NCBI GenBank assembly: GCA_031841125.1 | Contig: CM063108.1 | Span: 72,264,344-72,328,343 of the forward strand | Direction: 5' to 3' | DNA length: 64,000 nt | Source of the DNA: Acanthococcus lagerstroemiae | Taxonomy: Eukaryota > Arthropoda > Insecta > Hemiptera > Eriococcidae | Shown: in pieces, positions 36,060 to 49,305 of the stretch | How positions within the stretch are numbered: the first letter of the stretch is position 1 | How the letters are laid out: each line of letters begins with the position of its first letter | Notes under the pieces: model-generated | What the model saw: the letters and a program-made list of their open reading frames with translations, nothing else | Told to the model about the DNA's origin: nothing | The model's database searches: none | Made by a program: the position numbers and the translations under genes

Positions 36060-36560
36060 TTTATTTATTTTTTCGATTGGCTAAAAAATCTTACCCGTCA
36101 TATGTCGGTCACAATTTAGTTATGAATTCTCATCAAATAAGCTTTTTAATTACCTGAAACCTCATTGTCACATTTTTAGTTACAATCCGGTCGTATCTCA
36201 CATGTGACCGATCTTCTCGTCAGTCGGATATAGGCTAAGTTACAATTTTGAGGTCACGATCACCTGTACTCAGGGGTAAGGAAGTTACGCATGAAATAAC
36301 ATAATAAACTTTGGTAATTTATAATTTTGAGGAGACAACCCCTTGTCTTGTCTCAGAGGTAATGTTTATGCTCGAAATGCCATTAGAAAATGCATCAGAG
36401 GCCCAAAAAAACTTTTTTGACACGAATAAAACTAATATAGATCAGGTTACAATTTTTTGAGGTTATGACCCCTATGGTGCCACAAGGGTACGGATCACGT
36501 TTAAAATATAATCAAAAATGAGTTCGACGATTCATACAATTTACTGTCTGATGTGACTGA
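36060..36560. repeat. Degenerate repeat with GTTACAATTTTGAGGTCACG units
   Basis: AGTTACAATTTTGAGGTCAC (about 36238), TAATTTATAATTTTGAGGAG (about 36316) and GGTTACAATTTTTTGAGGTT (about 36444) are similar units. ATGAGTTCGACGATTCATAC near 36520 resembles the unit of the 39-41 kb palindrome. The array ends are not defined. Confidence 0.4.
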
Positions 36561-38039
36561 AAGCGGTATAATATACTGATTGATCGATTTTTTTTTTTTC
36601 GTGATCATAGTCTCCTATAACCATTTCAGGGTAGACGTTACGAATTATATTAGTTTGAAATCATGAAATACACCCACACTTTTCTATACTAACGAAACAA
36701 GGCGATTGGCAATGAAAAAGTTTACTTTTTATTATTTGAAACCACTCTGGAGCGGGGTGCCGCTGGTTCTCCAAAACAAATTCATTGAGAAACTCCAGAG
36801 TAGCGCCTGAGTAGATACGCATACACTTGAAGTAGCTAAAAGCGTGTTCTGGTGGTAAGAGTATCCAAGTAGATATTTCACCAACGAGTCACCGAGGTCA
36901 TTTTACCTCCGAGTGATCGAGTAGCTTGCTCGTAACCATCTTCACTCTACACGACTCGGTAAAGCACCAGCTCCGAAGATTTTCAAATTGTCACGATGAC
37001 AACACGAAAAGAGGAAGTCATGTAGATACTCGCATCCGTTCGTCGACGGTGTCCTTAATATTCGAGAGCTCGAGTATCGAGTTCGAGAGATCGAAGTACG
37101 ATGCCTGGCATATGAATCGTGCAGTCGAAATCTGCAGAAAGCACGGATACGAAGTCGCGAACGTTCGACCCACCAAAAAATACGCCGGCTAATTGAATTA
37201 TTGATAAAATTTACGAGTTTTGTCGTGGTATACGAAAGCACACACGCGTATGTACATAATAAATACGGTAATCGCCGCTTTCTCTCTTTAATATTTCCAA
37301 TATTATTATAATTTCACGCAGCGGTGGTGGCGATGGCTGAGCATAAGATTTTCAACGACCGGAATGTAAATAATGTAACTGTGCACGCGCAACCTACAAG
37401 ATTTTCGACACAGGCCCGGGTAAGGTAGCTTCGTTCGGTTCTGGTCTTTCTGCTCTACAAGATACCTCCACATTCTCAGCGACTCGAAAATTTTCGCATA
37501 AACCAGTTTTACTTTGCTCGCACAGACAATTAAGACAATTCCGAAAAAAGAACAAAAAAAGAAACAATAAAAAGAAGAAAAAAAGGAAATGTACTCTTTT
37601 TTTCGGAGCTCACCTTGTAACCGCCGCACTGTTTACACGTAGAAACGTTTTTCTGATTATGGTATTTGGGCAGCGAATCGTGGCGAAAGTAAGCCATACT
37701 CTGTGTCGTTATCGAATAAGCCGGCGATCGCGAGTTCGTTTACAATCATCCGGTGATTATCGATCAACGGAAGGATAAATAATGCGACAGTTATTACTTA
37801 TTACCAGCTACCGGCTGGCCGCGCGTATTCTACACAAGTGGATCGAATGCTGGACACGAAAATTGGGCGCACTTAATTAGGGGCACCGTACCGTAGCGTT
37901 ACTTCAGGGCATGTGTCACATTACGGTCGTCTGTTTTACGATTTCGAACAATACACAATACCGCGGGTGAAGGACACTGGTGACAGATAGACAGAGAGTC
38001 AAGCGATCGTATTCATTCGTTCATCTAGAAACTCCCAAC
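36561..38039. other. No supported gene; raised CpG in parts
   Basis: Frames of 88-107 codons exist at 36926-37629 on both strands. The two strands overlap, and there is no recognisable protein feature. The part around 37690-37960 is balanced in composition with TTATCGATCA and TAATTAGG motifs and could be regulatory. Confidence 0.3.
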
Positions 38040-38645
38040 TTCGCCCCGACAGTGGAGCTGCGTGATCACCGGACTTGGACAGCTTCGAGAACTGATCACC
38101 CAGCCCTCTGGAACCCCGAACATCTACGAACCATTCGTGGCCGAAATCGATGAAGATTTTGATGATTTCGGCCACAGCCCCGGCTTCGACGTACGCGAAA
38201 ATTGTTTTTCGGCGAGACGGAAGGCTGACACGCAATTCTACAATACCTCCACCGAGGGGACAAAATAAAACGAAGAAATGCGAGTACAATCGTGACAGTT
38301 CGCGAGTCATTCACGCACACACGTTGGTCGTGACGATGTCGTCGACGTATACGTATTTCATTCTCTCTCTTTCGCTCGTCGTAAAACCGTAAAGTAAAGT
38401 AACAATATACTCCTCGGCGAACACGAACCGCGAATACGCCAAGTCCAACCACAACTACCGTGTTCGCGAGACCGCGACTTCGACTCGAACACGCACGCCG
38501 AACGCAACAATTGTCAGCGACAGAGGAGAGATCGCGGTGCGCGACCAGCGAACGAACGCGGCACGAAACTAGAATCTCGTTGTGAAAATCGCCACCGCGA
38601 AGAAGGGATGGATATCCGACAGGAGGGAAAAACGAAAAAGCCCAG
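38040..38645. promoter_or_regulatory. CpG-rich block, possible promoter and 5' exon
   Basis: This is the strongest CpG cluster in the window (for example CGAACACGAACCGCGAATAC, GATCGCGGTGCGCGACCAGC). Frames are open on both strands: plus 38062-38268, with an acidic FVAEIDEDFDDFGHSPGFDV part, and minus 37999-38310. Neither is recognised. A GC-type donor-like CCAG|GCAAGT is at 38645 on the plus strand. In insects such blocks often mark transcription starts. Direction cannot be fixed from the sequence. Confidence 0.35.
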
Positions 38646-39146
38646 GCAAGTTAAAAAATGAATTTACAAAACATCGGTAATGACTGAAATTTATAAACTA
38701 CGTCTGAGCTTCTTAATAAACGTACTGAAAGCCCCTAAGAATCTCAATTTTGCTTTTTGGTTTAAGAGGTTAAACAAGCTACAAAAGGCAGTTAAAAAAA
38801 AAAAAGTTACAAACAAAAATTGTTTCTCGTGAAATCTAAATTATGGAATTTTACAATTTTCTGTGTTACCCCCCCCCCTCACAAAAATACCCTAAAAGGA
38901 GGGTTCAAAAGGATCAGTTATGATGCTATAAATTAACGCAGACCCTATGGCAAAACAGATTTTCAGGCATTTTCGACAAAATTGGAAAAGACAACTTTTT
39001 TTTGCTTGTAAAATTCTAAATGGCGTTTTTGCATTTCACAACACCGCCAACATTTTTCCATTCACAAAGCCCCGCACACACGCGCAGACTGAACATTTAT
39101 ATACATTCTTCTAGTAGATTTTAATGAATTTAAAGCTTAGGTAAAT
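38646..39146. other. AT-rich sequence, nothing recognised
   Basis: Contains A and C runs (near 38800 and 38870). No supported feature. Confidence 0.35.
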
Positions 39147-41275
39147 ATACATTAGAGTGGTCGTTCTTTACCCTTTGACATTTTCCCTTTTGAATTACCT
39201 TGCTAAATCGGTTCTAATAAAATCAAAAGAAGAACCTGCAAAGTTTCAAGTCGAATTAGCCACAAACCTCCTCCCCTTCTCACGGGGAAAATATAATCTG
39301 GAATTCTGACTTCTTTAACGAAGTTTATTTTTCTCGGTCCATAAATGTGTCAAGAATTTGTACTCCAAGTATTCGACAGGGAATTGGCCAGCGGTTCAAA
39401 ATAAAATAATAAGACTACACAATTTAGAAAAATGGCCATAAAACGAGGCTCCGAAAGGAGAAAGTTCAAAATTTTAGATCACTCACTTTGATCTCGGAGG
39501 TAATTCTTCGATCCGACTCCCTGATGTGCCACCAAAGGGGTCTAAGTTCAAATAATGGTCGTTTTTTTAATAATGATATTCAATTTATATAATTTTCTTT
39601 TGCATCATTTTGCCGATTCTGATCCAAAATTCGCGACTCTCAACACCCGGACACTGCGGGTTGAAATAATTCAATTTTCTTGAAACTTCCAAGAAATTAC
39701 TTTCACAAACGCATCGATTGGAAAAAAATTCAAAAATAAGGATAAGCCCCTGGGAATTTCCCCCTCTCCCTCCACCTATTAGATACTGGTACTACACAAT
39801 TAATTTAATGTTTTTTGTAGGTGTTTCATTAGTGGCAGAAATTACTTTAATAACAAATCTTCAAGGACTTTCATTAGCACAAGTTACCAAATAAGATATT
39901 GAAGGTTTCAAAACCGAAAATTCAATTTTGATATTGACTTTTTTTCAAGTTATATGCTCGATCTTGTGGGGTGGAGGAAGGGGATCAACGATTGCATAAG
40001 ATACAATAAGGTTGTCGTTTCATAGGTTTGAAGGGTCGCCGAACTCAGTTTTGATAACGATTTGACTCTAGTTATAATTTGTGACGACTATGGGACAAGA
40101 AAGTTTAATACATCCAATATTCGAGTAAATTAACTATGGATACTGTTAAGTTTGAAGATCGCTGAACTCATATTTAATGACTGTTGTCCTATAAAAGTAA
40201 AAAATTTCTACCTAGGGGATAAAGGAAGCACCTGCTGAAAAAAAAGGAAGGAATACAAGTTTTCTAACTGAAATATACACAACTTCAAAATGTATTACGT
40301 AATTATATTCATCGGACGCGAGCAGAAGATCTTCAGTATATGTATATGTTAAGAGACCAATGAGTTTCAATTAAAATATACTATCCAGGTGATAAAGAAC
40401 TCATTTTTGATGTATTTGGTGTTTGAATTCCATATGAGAAATCAACATTGAAGATTTAAACACCAAATACATCGAAAATGAGGTCAGTATTATCTGAATC
40501 ATATCTTTTCAAAAATTAAAGCTCATTGGTCTCTAAACCTACAGACCAAATTTCAATCATCTGCGTCCGATACATAATTAATCGGAGAGTTTTGAAGTTT
40601 CGTACATGTTAATGGAGAAAAATGCATACTTCCCTTTCTCAATATGCACACTAGCGTTTCTAGAAGAATTTGGACAGACCAAGTAAACCCCGAGGTAATA
40701 TAAAAATTTATTTCTTCGTATAAAATAGGGTTCGGCGACCATCTGAACCAGTGAAATAACATTCGATTTGTATTTACTGATACATTCAATTCGGAAACCT
40801 CTTCCCTCCCATAAATGCAACCATTCATTACTCGGGGCCAAAGTGTTATCAAACACGAGTTCAACGACAATTTAAACCTTTGCAGAGACACCCATAGGTA
40901 CTACATGTATTGGTATATTCAATTTTTAGTTTCGCCCTCCTCTCCTCCAACGGGTACTATAATTTACTACTACGAGTTGGATAGTCCGTAAAAGTGAATT
41001 CAGCAATGCTTCAAGCCTGTGAAACATTCATATTCCATGCAGTGCCATATTCAATTCTGAAACCTTTTCCTCCATAGATGCCACAATTTACTAATTAAAG
41101 CCAAATCGTTACGAAAAATGAGTTCAGCGATCCCTCAAATACGTGAAATAACATCCATATTGCATTTCATAACATTTTTCACTCCGCCCTCATCAGGTAC
41201 TACAGTTACATTTTCCTCCATAAGGCTTGAATTAATGTACAATATTATAAAGGATAATTTTGGACCCTCCATTTA
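39147..41275. repeat. Mirrored tandem array forming a large palindrome (element E)
   Basis: The centre is near 40441. The innermost arms are 25 bases (40400-40424 and 40458-40482, one mismatch). Pairing continues outward: AGAGACCAATGAG at 40353 with CTCATTGGTCTCT at 40523, and ATCGGACGCG with GCGTCCGAT. Degenerate units of about 125-140 bases with a GAGTTCAGCGACC core read one way right of centre (about 40730, 40857, 40996, 41122) and the other way left of it (about 40157, 40036). Their distances from the centre agree within a few bases. Left outer end CATTAGAGTGGTCGTTCTTT at 39148; a matching right end (TTTTGGACCCTCCATTTA) may lie near 41262. Confidence 0.65.
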
Positions 41276-42919
41276 AGGAATTTCAAAGGTGCTTAAGACA
41301 AAATTATAAGAATTTTCTCACATGAAATTTCTAGAAGAACAGTTATTTGAAACTTCTTTTTCTTAAATTTTATAGTTCTCAGTTTTTTTTTGTTTTTTGT
41401 TTTTTTTTTACAAAAAACTAATCTTTGCAGTTCGTTCAGTTCCATGGAAGGGAGAACAGGACGGTGATTTTCTAGGAATTTTTAGCACATTCATCAGGAA
41501 GATCAAACATATTTGTATACTAAATTTCAATTGTTTCCAAATGTTTTCAAATTTATTCCTAAATATACGGCGTGATTTCTCTGGACTAGAAGATGTACTC
41601 CATATTATGCCATCAACGAACACAACAGGACGGTCTCGCCGACTACGTGCACCGTCATCGCAACTATCGCGACCCGAGACCGACGGTCAAAGTAATCCGT
41701 CAAAACGATCGACCTCGAAAATTGCACGCGTTTTTTTTTTCGAAGACCTACCCGAAGCTCGCATCTATCGAAACTGGAAATTCGGAGAAAATTTGCAGCG
41801 CGAAGCTAAAAAGGTACAGATAAGCGTGCAGCTCGATAGAGTTTTCTGAGTGCCAAATTTACGAGCCCCGAAAATAGGTTTTTAACTGTCGGCGATGTCG
41901 TCGCTTTCGACAAAGATGGACCGCCAATGAAGATGGCACCCAGAAAAGCTCCTACTAGGACTTGTATATAATTTACGAGCAGGCCTGTACAGGCTTTTTA
42001 TTTTCGACTATCGAATACTTACGCGACTGTACTATGGTTTAATTTTTTTTTTTATCCTAAAGTGTATTATAGTAATTTATTTTTCGCGGAACAGAAAGAG
42101 AAAGATTAAAGGATAAGCCGGCGAACTGAATACGCCTTTTCTCTCTCGCCTTTTTTTATACGACAATACAGTTTGTGCAGTTGCCAAAAATCAGATTATA
42201 TCGAAAAGGCGCGACGAAATTTACGAGGCGATATTTTCTACTTCTTCGCTTTCGCATACTATGAGGATGAAATTAAGAACACGCCTGCGATGACACAGAA
42301 TTCGATATAACACAGGGTGTTTCGTTCTAGCCTCCTATCAGGCATCATCTGGTAGGAAGTACAATACATATTGCATGCAAGTATGATGTGTTGCCTAGTC
42401 TATGAATCGCAGCGGTTTCAGTAAAGCTGTTTTACTCGATTCAGAAAATGATTTCTTGCTCGCAAACAAAAGTAGGCATCATGAAGCCTTTTAGGCCATA
42501 TATATTCGGAGCACTGATTATCAACTGTCTATCTATCAAGCTGGCTGTTTGTTTCGGCTCCCGTCTGTCTGCCTGCTTGCGAGCCCGGGGTGTTTTTCAA
42601 AATTGCACTACTTTTAGCTCACTTAGAGAACAGAGCGAGATAGAAATAAATAGAAATGCAGGCAGACAGACAGACTGAGATGCACCACCATTCATATAGT
42701 ATACTGAAACACGTAAGTGCAGAATCGAATCGTTTGGTTCAAATTCCGTTTATCGACTAATTATATTAAAATTGAGCCGCAGAAAATATTGAAATCAGAA
42801 ATGCTTCACAAATGGCAACGTCTTACGGAGTATCAAACGAGCCTGCTAAATTTATTAGATAGTTTGAAAGAATCCTCGAGAAGTGTGAAAGAGTTTCGAA
42901 AGTTGTACATGATTCTTCA
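41276..42919. other. No supported gene
   Basis: A CpG-raised part (41620-41830) has two overlapping open frames, one Ser/Arg-rich, ending near AAAAAG|GTACAG, but no acceptable acceptor. CACAGGGTGTTTCGTTC at about 42312 looks like a transposon end without a partner. Otherwise nothing was recognised. Confidence 0.3.
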
Positions 42920-43200
42920 AGAACAGTAACGAGTTTAAAAATAAGTTCAGAAGAGAATCTTACAGAGTCTCAAAGCAGATTTTGAGGATCTTAAACAATT
43001 CCTAAACATTTTTGAAGAGTCCAGAGGAAACGCAAATAGTCATGATCGAGTTCTGAAGAGTCCTAATTAAGTCTAGAAGAGTTAGAGAAAGCTTTTACCA
43101 AGTTTGGAAGAGTCATTAAAAGTGTTGAATAGATCTTCGAAGGTCTTAGAAAATCTTGAAAGCGTTTCAAAGAGCATCTACCAATTTCAAAGAAGAGGAA
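42920..43200 (+). repeat. Decamer array (GAAGAGTCTTAA-like)
   Basis: GAAGAGTCCTAATTAAGTCT, AGAAGAGTTAGAG, GGAAGAGTCATTAAAAGTGT and related units occur in register. It is related to the arrays at 2.3, 6.2, 7.5, 25.9 and 52.6 kb. Confidence 0.55.
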
Positions 43201-44716
43201 TTTTCGTTAAACTTTCATTGCATATCATCTAGGGGTCGGTCATTGAAAGTTTTTAAACATTAATAAAAATTGGACATGGTCCCAATTTTTTTATATTTCA
43301 CTGATAGATAAATTCGATGAAGATACGCCGCTGTACCATTCTACACCTCATGCACGGGCAACACAAACCGAATGATTAGCGCATATCATGTTCCCAAGTC
43401 ACTAAATCAGAAAACTTCTCTTACGTTTTCTATAAAATACAGCAATTTTCCTTCCTCAGGAACTAAAGTAGAAAGTTGAAATTCATGCAGAATACGAAGG
43501 GCAATGGTTCGGCCGCTACCGGAAAAAAACATTTTCAAAAGAACTACGAGCTTATAAAGCTTTATCCTCTACAGCCAAGACTTACGGCTTTCTATCATCT
43601 CTCCCCTCTTTCCAGAAAAATGAAAATCCAGAATCCGAGAATCAAGATCTTTAACTCTCTAGCTTCAACAGAACTTTAGTGACCTCCGACGAAACAGGAA
43701 ACAGAGTGGATACGTGGCTAGCCAACATCCAGAATTTTCGAGGCAGACATTACGAATCTTGACACGTCTGAAAAGAAGTTTCAAGTTTTAACCATTCTCA
43801 AAAATAATAAGAAAGAGAAAAAGTAAGCCGATGGTTACTATACAAAGAGCCACCAGGAAATATTCACTGAAGTAAATGAAATAATTTTGAAATGGCTCCG
43901 CGCACACTTAACTATTTACTTCACTCTTTCGTCATTTTTGAACGAAAAAATTCGAGCTAATAAAAAGCTTTCCGATATGATATACACGTGGAAAGGGAAT
44001 TTTCTTCAATTGCAGGAGTGAGGTGGCTAAAAAGATAATCTTTTCACAATGCACATATTTTGGACACTTTCACCGACTGCGGAAGAGGAGTAAACGCGAG
44101 TAATACTACATTTTTCTCGAATATCTCATTCGTTTCTGTCACAATTTCATTACTTGATATATCACGGAATTCCAACAAGAATTCCTGGAAGATTTAATTT
44201 GTTGTAACTCACGGTTACATTGCCGCTGAAAGTGTAAGTGTAGGAAACACCATTAATAGGTATGTATACTAAGACAGTCACGCTTCGTTTGTTTAAATTA
44301 TTGAAGTTCGCGAAAAGAAATGAGAAGTATTTATCCACAACGCAGTAAGTCCACACATCTACATTGTTCAGGAAGAAAAACAAAACTGTCCATAGATCTC
44401 AATTTTGATTATTCCCACCGATTTTCGACAAAAGCTTAGTCTCAATCAACGACTTTGAAATTTCATTTTCAGGACAAAAATATCCGCAAAAATATACACG
44501 CTGAACTCCTCAAAACAGAACTTACTGCGTTTTAGAATTGGGATACACAACGGACCGACATAGATTTGAAAAGTAGTTTTTTCAGTAACAAATACGGCGA
44601 CAACAAAACATTTTTTTTCGGGTGCGGTTTACCGGTACATTAAAAACTATAATTAGCACAGTAACTGGGGAAGTTATAAGTGCACATTAACTCTGAACTG
44701 AGAATTTAAGCACGCT
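43201..44716. other. AT-rich sequence, nothing recognised
   Basis: Only short frames; no element boundaries were seen. Confidence 0.35.
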
Positions 44717-45361
44717 CTCGTCCAACGCATCCACCTCATTCTCCATCTCATTTCCTTCACCACCAAGAGCATTTCATGAATCCCAAGCCATATTGGTATC
44801 CCAGGAAATGAAACAGTTGATTAAGCAGCACAGCAAGCTACACAGCTCCCATATATCATTCGCCACCTCCCTATCTCAACAGATCGTACTTCCGCCATTC
44901 GCCAGGCCATTTTGCGTAAGTGATTTAAAGAGTGGCGACATCAAGCCTCCCGGCACAACAAGCTCGCAAAAATCAAGCTTACACCTGTCCCCAGGTCAAC
45001 GTCCCAACGTTCCTCCCGCCGCGTGAAAGTTACCATCAACCGCCTAAGAATTGGACATACACACCTCACACATACGCATCGTCTCACTAACCCTCATCCT
45101 CTCACTGCCCAGTGCCCACACTGTGAAGATGAAGACCCTCTCACTGTGGACCACCTCTTCTCATGCCTCTCCCTCAACAGCCTTCGTAACTCTCATCAAG
45201 TCCCCAATAGTCGAATTTTGGACCTCTCCGACTTCCACAAGCAAATAAATAACACTCTTACCAACCTGCCCGCTGCTGGATACCTCTGCGATATACAGAC
45301 AACAACCTTTTCTGGCTCGATAATAATAAAGTTAAGAATAAAATTATATGGTCAATCACAA
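44717..45361 (+). pseudogene. LINE ORF2 C-terminal fragment (RNase H end and CCHC tail)
   Basis: The plus strand shows an RNase H-type motif, PSHIGIPGNETVD (44783-44821), with a stop where the usual Trp precedes it and another stop after VD. Next come RRVKVTINRLRIGHTHLTH (from about 45017) and a CPHCEDEDPLTVDHLFSC block of C-x2-C...H-x3-C type. Block order and wording match the 3' part of ORF2 in insect I/R1/Jockey-group LINEs. The preceding reverse-transcriptase domain is absent. Stops at about 44822 and 44920 show it is dead. Confidence 0.85.
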
Positions 45362-46493
45362 TAGAAGGTTGAATTAATACTTCGTAAGGAGACAGGTCGC
45401 CGTGCTCGTGCCCCTACTTTTTCAAACATTTGACCAGTAAGAATATACTCGGTTTACTGATCAGGCTGAAGCTTTGTACTGTCCCTGCTGACGCAGGGCA
45501 TTCACCTTATGTGCAGACTGTACGCTTGCACAGAGGATGGCAAATACTTGAGGATGGTTAATTTGAAAAAGAAAAAAAAAATCGTACCTAATATAATTGA
45601 GACATGGCAGAATACACGCTTATTACAGTCTGGGCCAAGGGTGGCAAGAGAAATTTTGTAATACAACAGCAGTCTACCTAAACCTGACACAGCCTGTTGA
45701 TACAAAAAATGTATCGCTTGGGCAGAAGAGAAAGAGGGAACGACCTGCAAAAGCAACAAACGCGCTACTTGTACAGTAGGGGCGAGCTTAATCGTCATAT
45801 AAAATTGACTATTCATTTATTTCACTTTCCAAGTTTTTTAAAATGCCTAATCTTTTCAAAACTGCTAAATTACCATTTTACTGTTACTTTATTCTATTTA
45901 TTGTTCCACACCTTTTAATACCATTCAATACTTTCAATACTGCTACTTGGTCATTCGAATGTTCGTTTGTTATATTTATTGTGATAATATTTTAATTTAA
46001 TGCACTGATATATATTATATTTCCCTTTTTTTCTGCAATTTAACAAAGCGATACTGATACATTGGGGGTTCGATCACCCGGTTCCCGGGAGAGGGATGCA
46101 CTTAGTACGTTTTGGAACTGGGCTTTCTTATTAGAACACACTGTGGTAACACGATGGAAAGTTATTTATTCCAACTGGACGAAGAGATATTTCATCACCC
46201 GATTTAAAAAGAACAATGCATTCAGATTTTCAGTAACAAATAATGCGATAACGTCAAGGTAAACTGATTTTTTGCGATGCAAAAAAAGCGATACTGGTGA
46301 GTTGGAGATTTCACCCCTCACCCGATTTCGAGTAAAATGGACTTACTGCGATTCGGAAAAGTACTCTTCAAATGTTATTCGCGGAAAATGAGAAAAACGA
46401 AACTCAAAATGAGATTGTCAGTGACCACTTGGAAAAATATTTGCTAAAACACTGGTGAACAATTTTAAAAAATTTCATAATTTTTACTATAGA
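45362..46493. other. AT-rich sequence, nothing recognised
   Basis: May include the 3' UTR of the LINE fragment just upstream. No gene is supported. Confidence 0.3.
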
Positions 46494-46508
46494 ACGTACC
46501 TCACTTCT

Positions 46509-46719
46509 CTTTTTCTAAATTGCTCTCAACCCAAGCTCTGGAATCTGCCCTTTCGAGCATTACTTCAGAGACGTCGGGGAGGCTGTTAGGGCTGTCTTAG
46601 CTCCTTCCCTTCCGAAAAACCGGGCTAGGTCGAAATCTGGCAAATTACTACGTGAGCTCGAACCCGGGACCTCCGGATTCCGAGACCAACGCGCTATTCA
46701 CTCGGCTAACCAGACCCCT
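46509..46719 (-). mobile_element. tRNA-derived SINE, copy 2 (211 bp)
   Basis: Same family as 10445-10666, with a tRNA-like head on the minus strand (B box GGTTCGAGCTC at 46654-46664; A box region GCCGAGTGAA near 46698-46707) and the same body (GAGACGTCGGGG, GCTGTTAGGGCTGT). A perfect 15-base target duplication, ACGTACCTCACTTCT, flanks it (46494-46508 and 46720-46734). Confidence 0.92.
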
Positions 46720-46734
46720 ACGTACCTCACTTCT

Positions 46735-47999
46735 AGCCTAAATCTTAAAATTACTTCTACGAACCTATAAATGAGAGAGAACGGTGCGCGAGACAATTCT
46801 CGAACGGAAAAACAAATTTTACAGGTCTCTCCAATCCCTTAGGACTCGGCGCTCTACTTTTCGGATGGAGATCAATGACATGGCATTTGTCACGATGAAG
46901 TCGTTTCATTGTGATACTCAGTATACGTACGTCGACGAACGACAAAAACACCTTCGGGCCTTCGAAATAACAATAACTGCGATTAGGTCAAGAAAGAATT
47001 GTTGTCTTCAGAACTCAAGAAACTACCAATTTTTTCTCTCATGTAGTCTGAGCGAGCGTACGAACAAAAATTCATCTGCCCTTCGAGCGTTATTGGAACT
47101 TGATACCTACAAGTTTTCAGCAGGCCGCCAGCGACTAATATTGACTTTTTGCCGCATCATCCACTCGATTTTATATAACACTTGTACTCGTACAATTGCT
47201 CGGTTTCATAATACCATCTTGTCTTCCACCTTCACCACGGCTCTTTTTCATCAGCATTTTCTTAAAATTCAACTCTTTTCAGCATCCTGTTTCTGTGATC
47301 GCGAAAATTGACAGCACATATAATAAACTCGATCGCCATTAGTAATACTCAAAATCGTTAATTGCTTTCAGTATTTCGTATTTTACTATTTGACTTAATT
47401 CCCCCCCCCCCATGTGGCCGCAAAACAAACGCTGTGAAAATGTGTAATAAATTTTACACAGTCCATCGAACTCGTTCGTCCTATCGTGGAGCTGAAAATT
47501 TAAATAAATGTAGAACGAAGCGAAGGTTCTGGTAGGATTTATACGTTAGAAGATATACGGTCGACGTGCAAGTTCTTTAATTTATCGACTCCTGTACATT
47601 ATTACAGGCTGAATGGATAAAATTGTCGAAACGAAAGAAAAATAATGTTCGGGGAAATGAGAAAAGAGAGCAGTAAATTCGGTAAATTTTCGATGAACGA
47701 GTAAAACAGACTGAACCGACCGCTATCAACAACATATAATGAGGTATTGACTGTAGTTTTTCAAAGTTGCGGTAAAGTTGCAATCCCTTCCTACAGTGAA
47801 CAATTTTATCCGGAAACGATGACTACATTTCAGAGAATACGGTGGTACACGGTAAAATGTATACTCACTAAAATGGTTTAAACACTCTTTTTTCGTAAAT
47901 ATTTTGCCTTTACTGGTTAAATCTATCCCAGATAATGTCAGAACTACCGGACATTTCTTTAAAATCAAAACATCTCGATGAGGGTGAAGCGTAGACATT
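46735..47999. other. No supported gene
   Basis: A 175-codon plus-strand frame (46784-47311) is long for AT-rich DNA. It is Cys/Phe/Ser-rich without a domain, signal peptide or splice context, and is treated as probable chance. A C run is at 47401-47410. Confidence 0.35.
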
Positions 48000-49305
48000 A
48001 GGGTGTCCCTTATTTTTACAAGTTTTCTCCAATTGATTAGGGTCGCACTGAAATTTGTTCCAATGGACCTAGTAATTCGCCGTACAAAATTTGAGCTCAA
48101 TCTGAGATAATTAACCCGTGCCGCTTTGACCATGAAGTTATGTGTAACACAAGAGATTTTACTAAAAACAGAACATATCTACTTCAGGACCAAAATGCAT
48201 ATAACATAAAGTGTTCTTTGTGACATTTTCTACAAAAAAGATTCTATACAACTTTTCTCTAGAACGCATATTCACCGCGATAATCGCAGAAATGTGTGAA
48301 AGTTTCGGGGAACGTGATTGTTATATTTTTTCTTTTATAACCGATTTTTACTAGCTAAATCGCAGTTATCTAGAAAAAAATATTCACTTCAGAACCAAAA
48401 CGTTAAATTTTCTATAAAAAGGTTCCATACAACTATTCATTGGAAAACCTATTTGTCGAGAAAATCGCAAAAATGCACGGAATTTTCGAAAAACATACTT
48501 TTTAAAAATTATTTTACAGCTGAAATATCTATTAACGTCGGGTAATGCACACTACGAGTATAATATAACTTCAGTCTCTGTCTACTGGGGCAAGTGCCCC
48601 AGTTCCCCCCCCCCCACCTGGCTACGCCCATGACAGTTTGTTGGGTACCTACTATAGAGTAGACCGCGGATTATGTATGTATATCAACAGTAATCAACAT
48701 TGCGCATAAGATATAACATTGTACTGTTAAGGAACAGTCACATGTTCTCAGAATTTCCTGTAAGCAAATCGCTGTTTCCTATTGTTGACTGTAGATCATC
48801 TCACGTCCACCACACCAAGTCTTCAATGGAATCTTAGAATGCTCAAGACTCAATAAAAACATTGGAATTAGTTATGGCTCATGGATGCCTAGTTAACGTT
48901 TCAATTTTAGGCTCTTCCGCAAATTTTTTATCACTAGGATCAGACCAACAGTCCTACCTCTTGCAAATACAAGCTTTCAACAATCGTAAACACTCCTGCA
49001 CGTGTTCATCTTCACCCCTTGAACAATGAGATGATGAAAAACATGTGCCGAAGTGGTTACGTTACTCTAACAAAACGTAAGTACTACTGATGTTTTGTTA
49101 CTTGCACGAGCAACGTGACCACTTCTGTACATGTTTTTCTTCATCTCATCGTTCAAGGGGTGACGATGGACACATGCAGAAGTATTTGCGATTGTTAAAA
49201 GCTTGTATTTGCGAGAGGTATAGGACTGTTGGTTTGACTCAAGTAATGAAAAATTTACGGAACAGCCTAGAATTGAAACTTTAACTAGGTATCCATGAGC
49301 CATTG

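Noticed and set aside
36926..37629. ORFs of 88 to 107 codons on both strands
   Set aside because: The strands overlap, and no domain or splice context was found; likely chance frames in less AT-rich DNA.
42310..42330. CACAGGGTGTTTCGTTC as a transposon terminus
   Set aside because: No matching inverted end was found on either side.
46784..47311. 175-codon plus-strand ORF
   Set aside because: It is long, but has no domain, signal peptide, splice context or poly(A) signal, and its composition is that of AT-rich non-coding DNA. Kept only as a remark.
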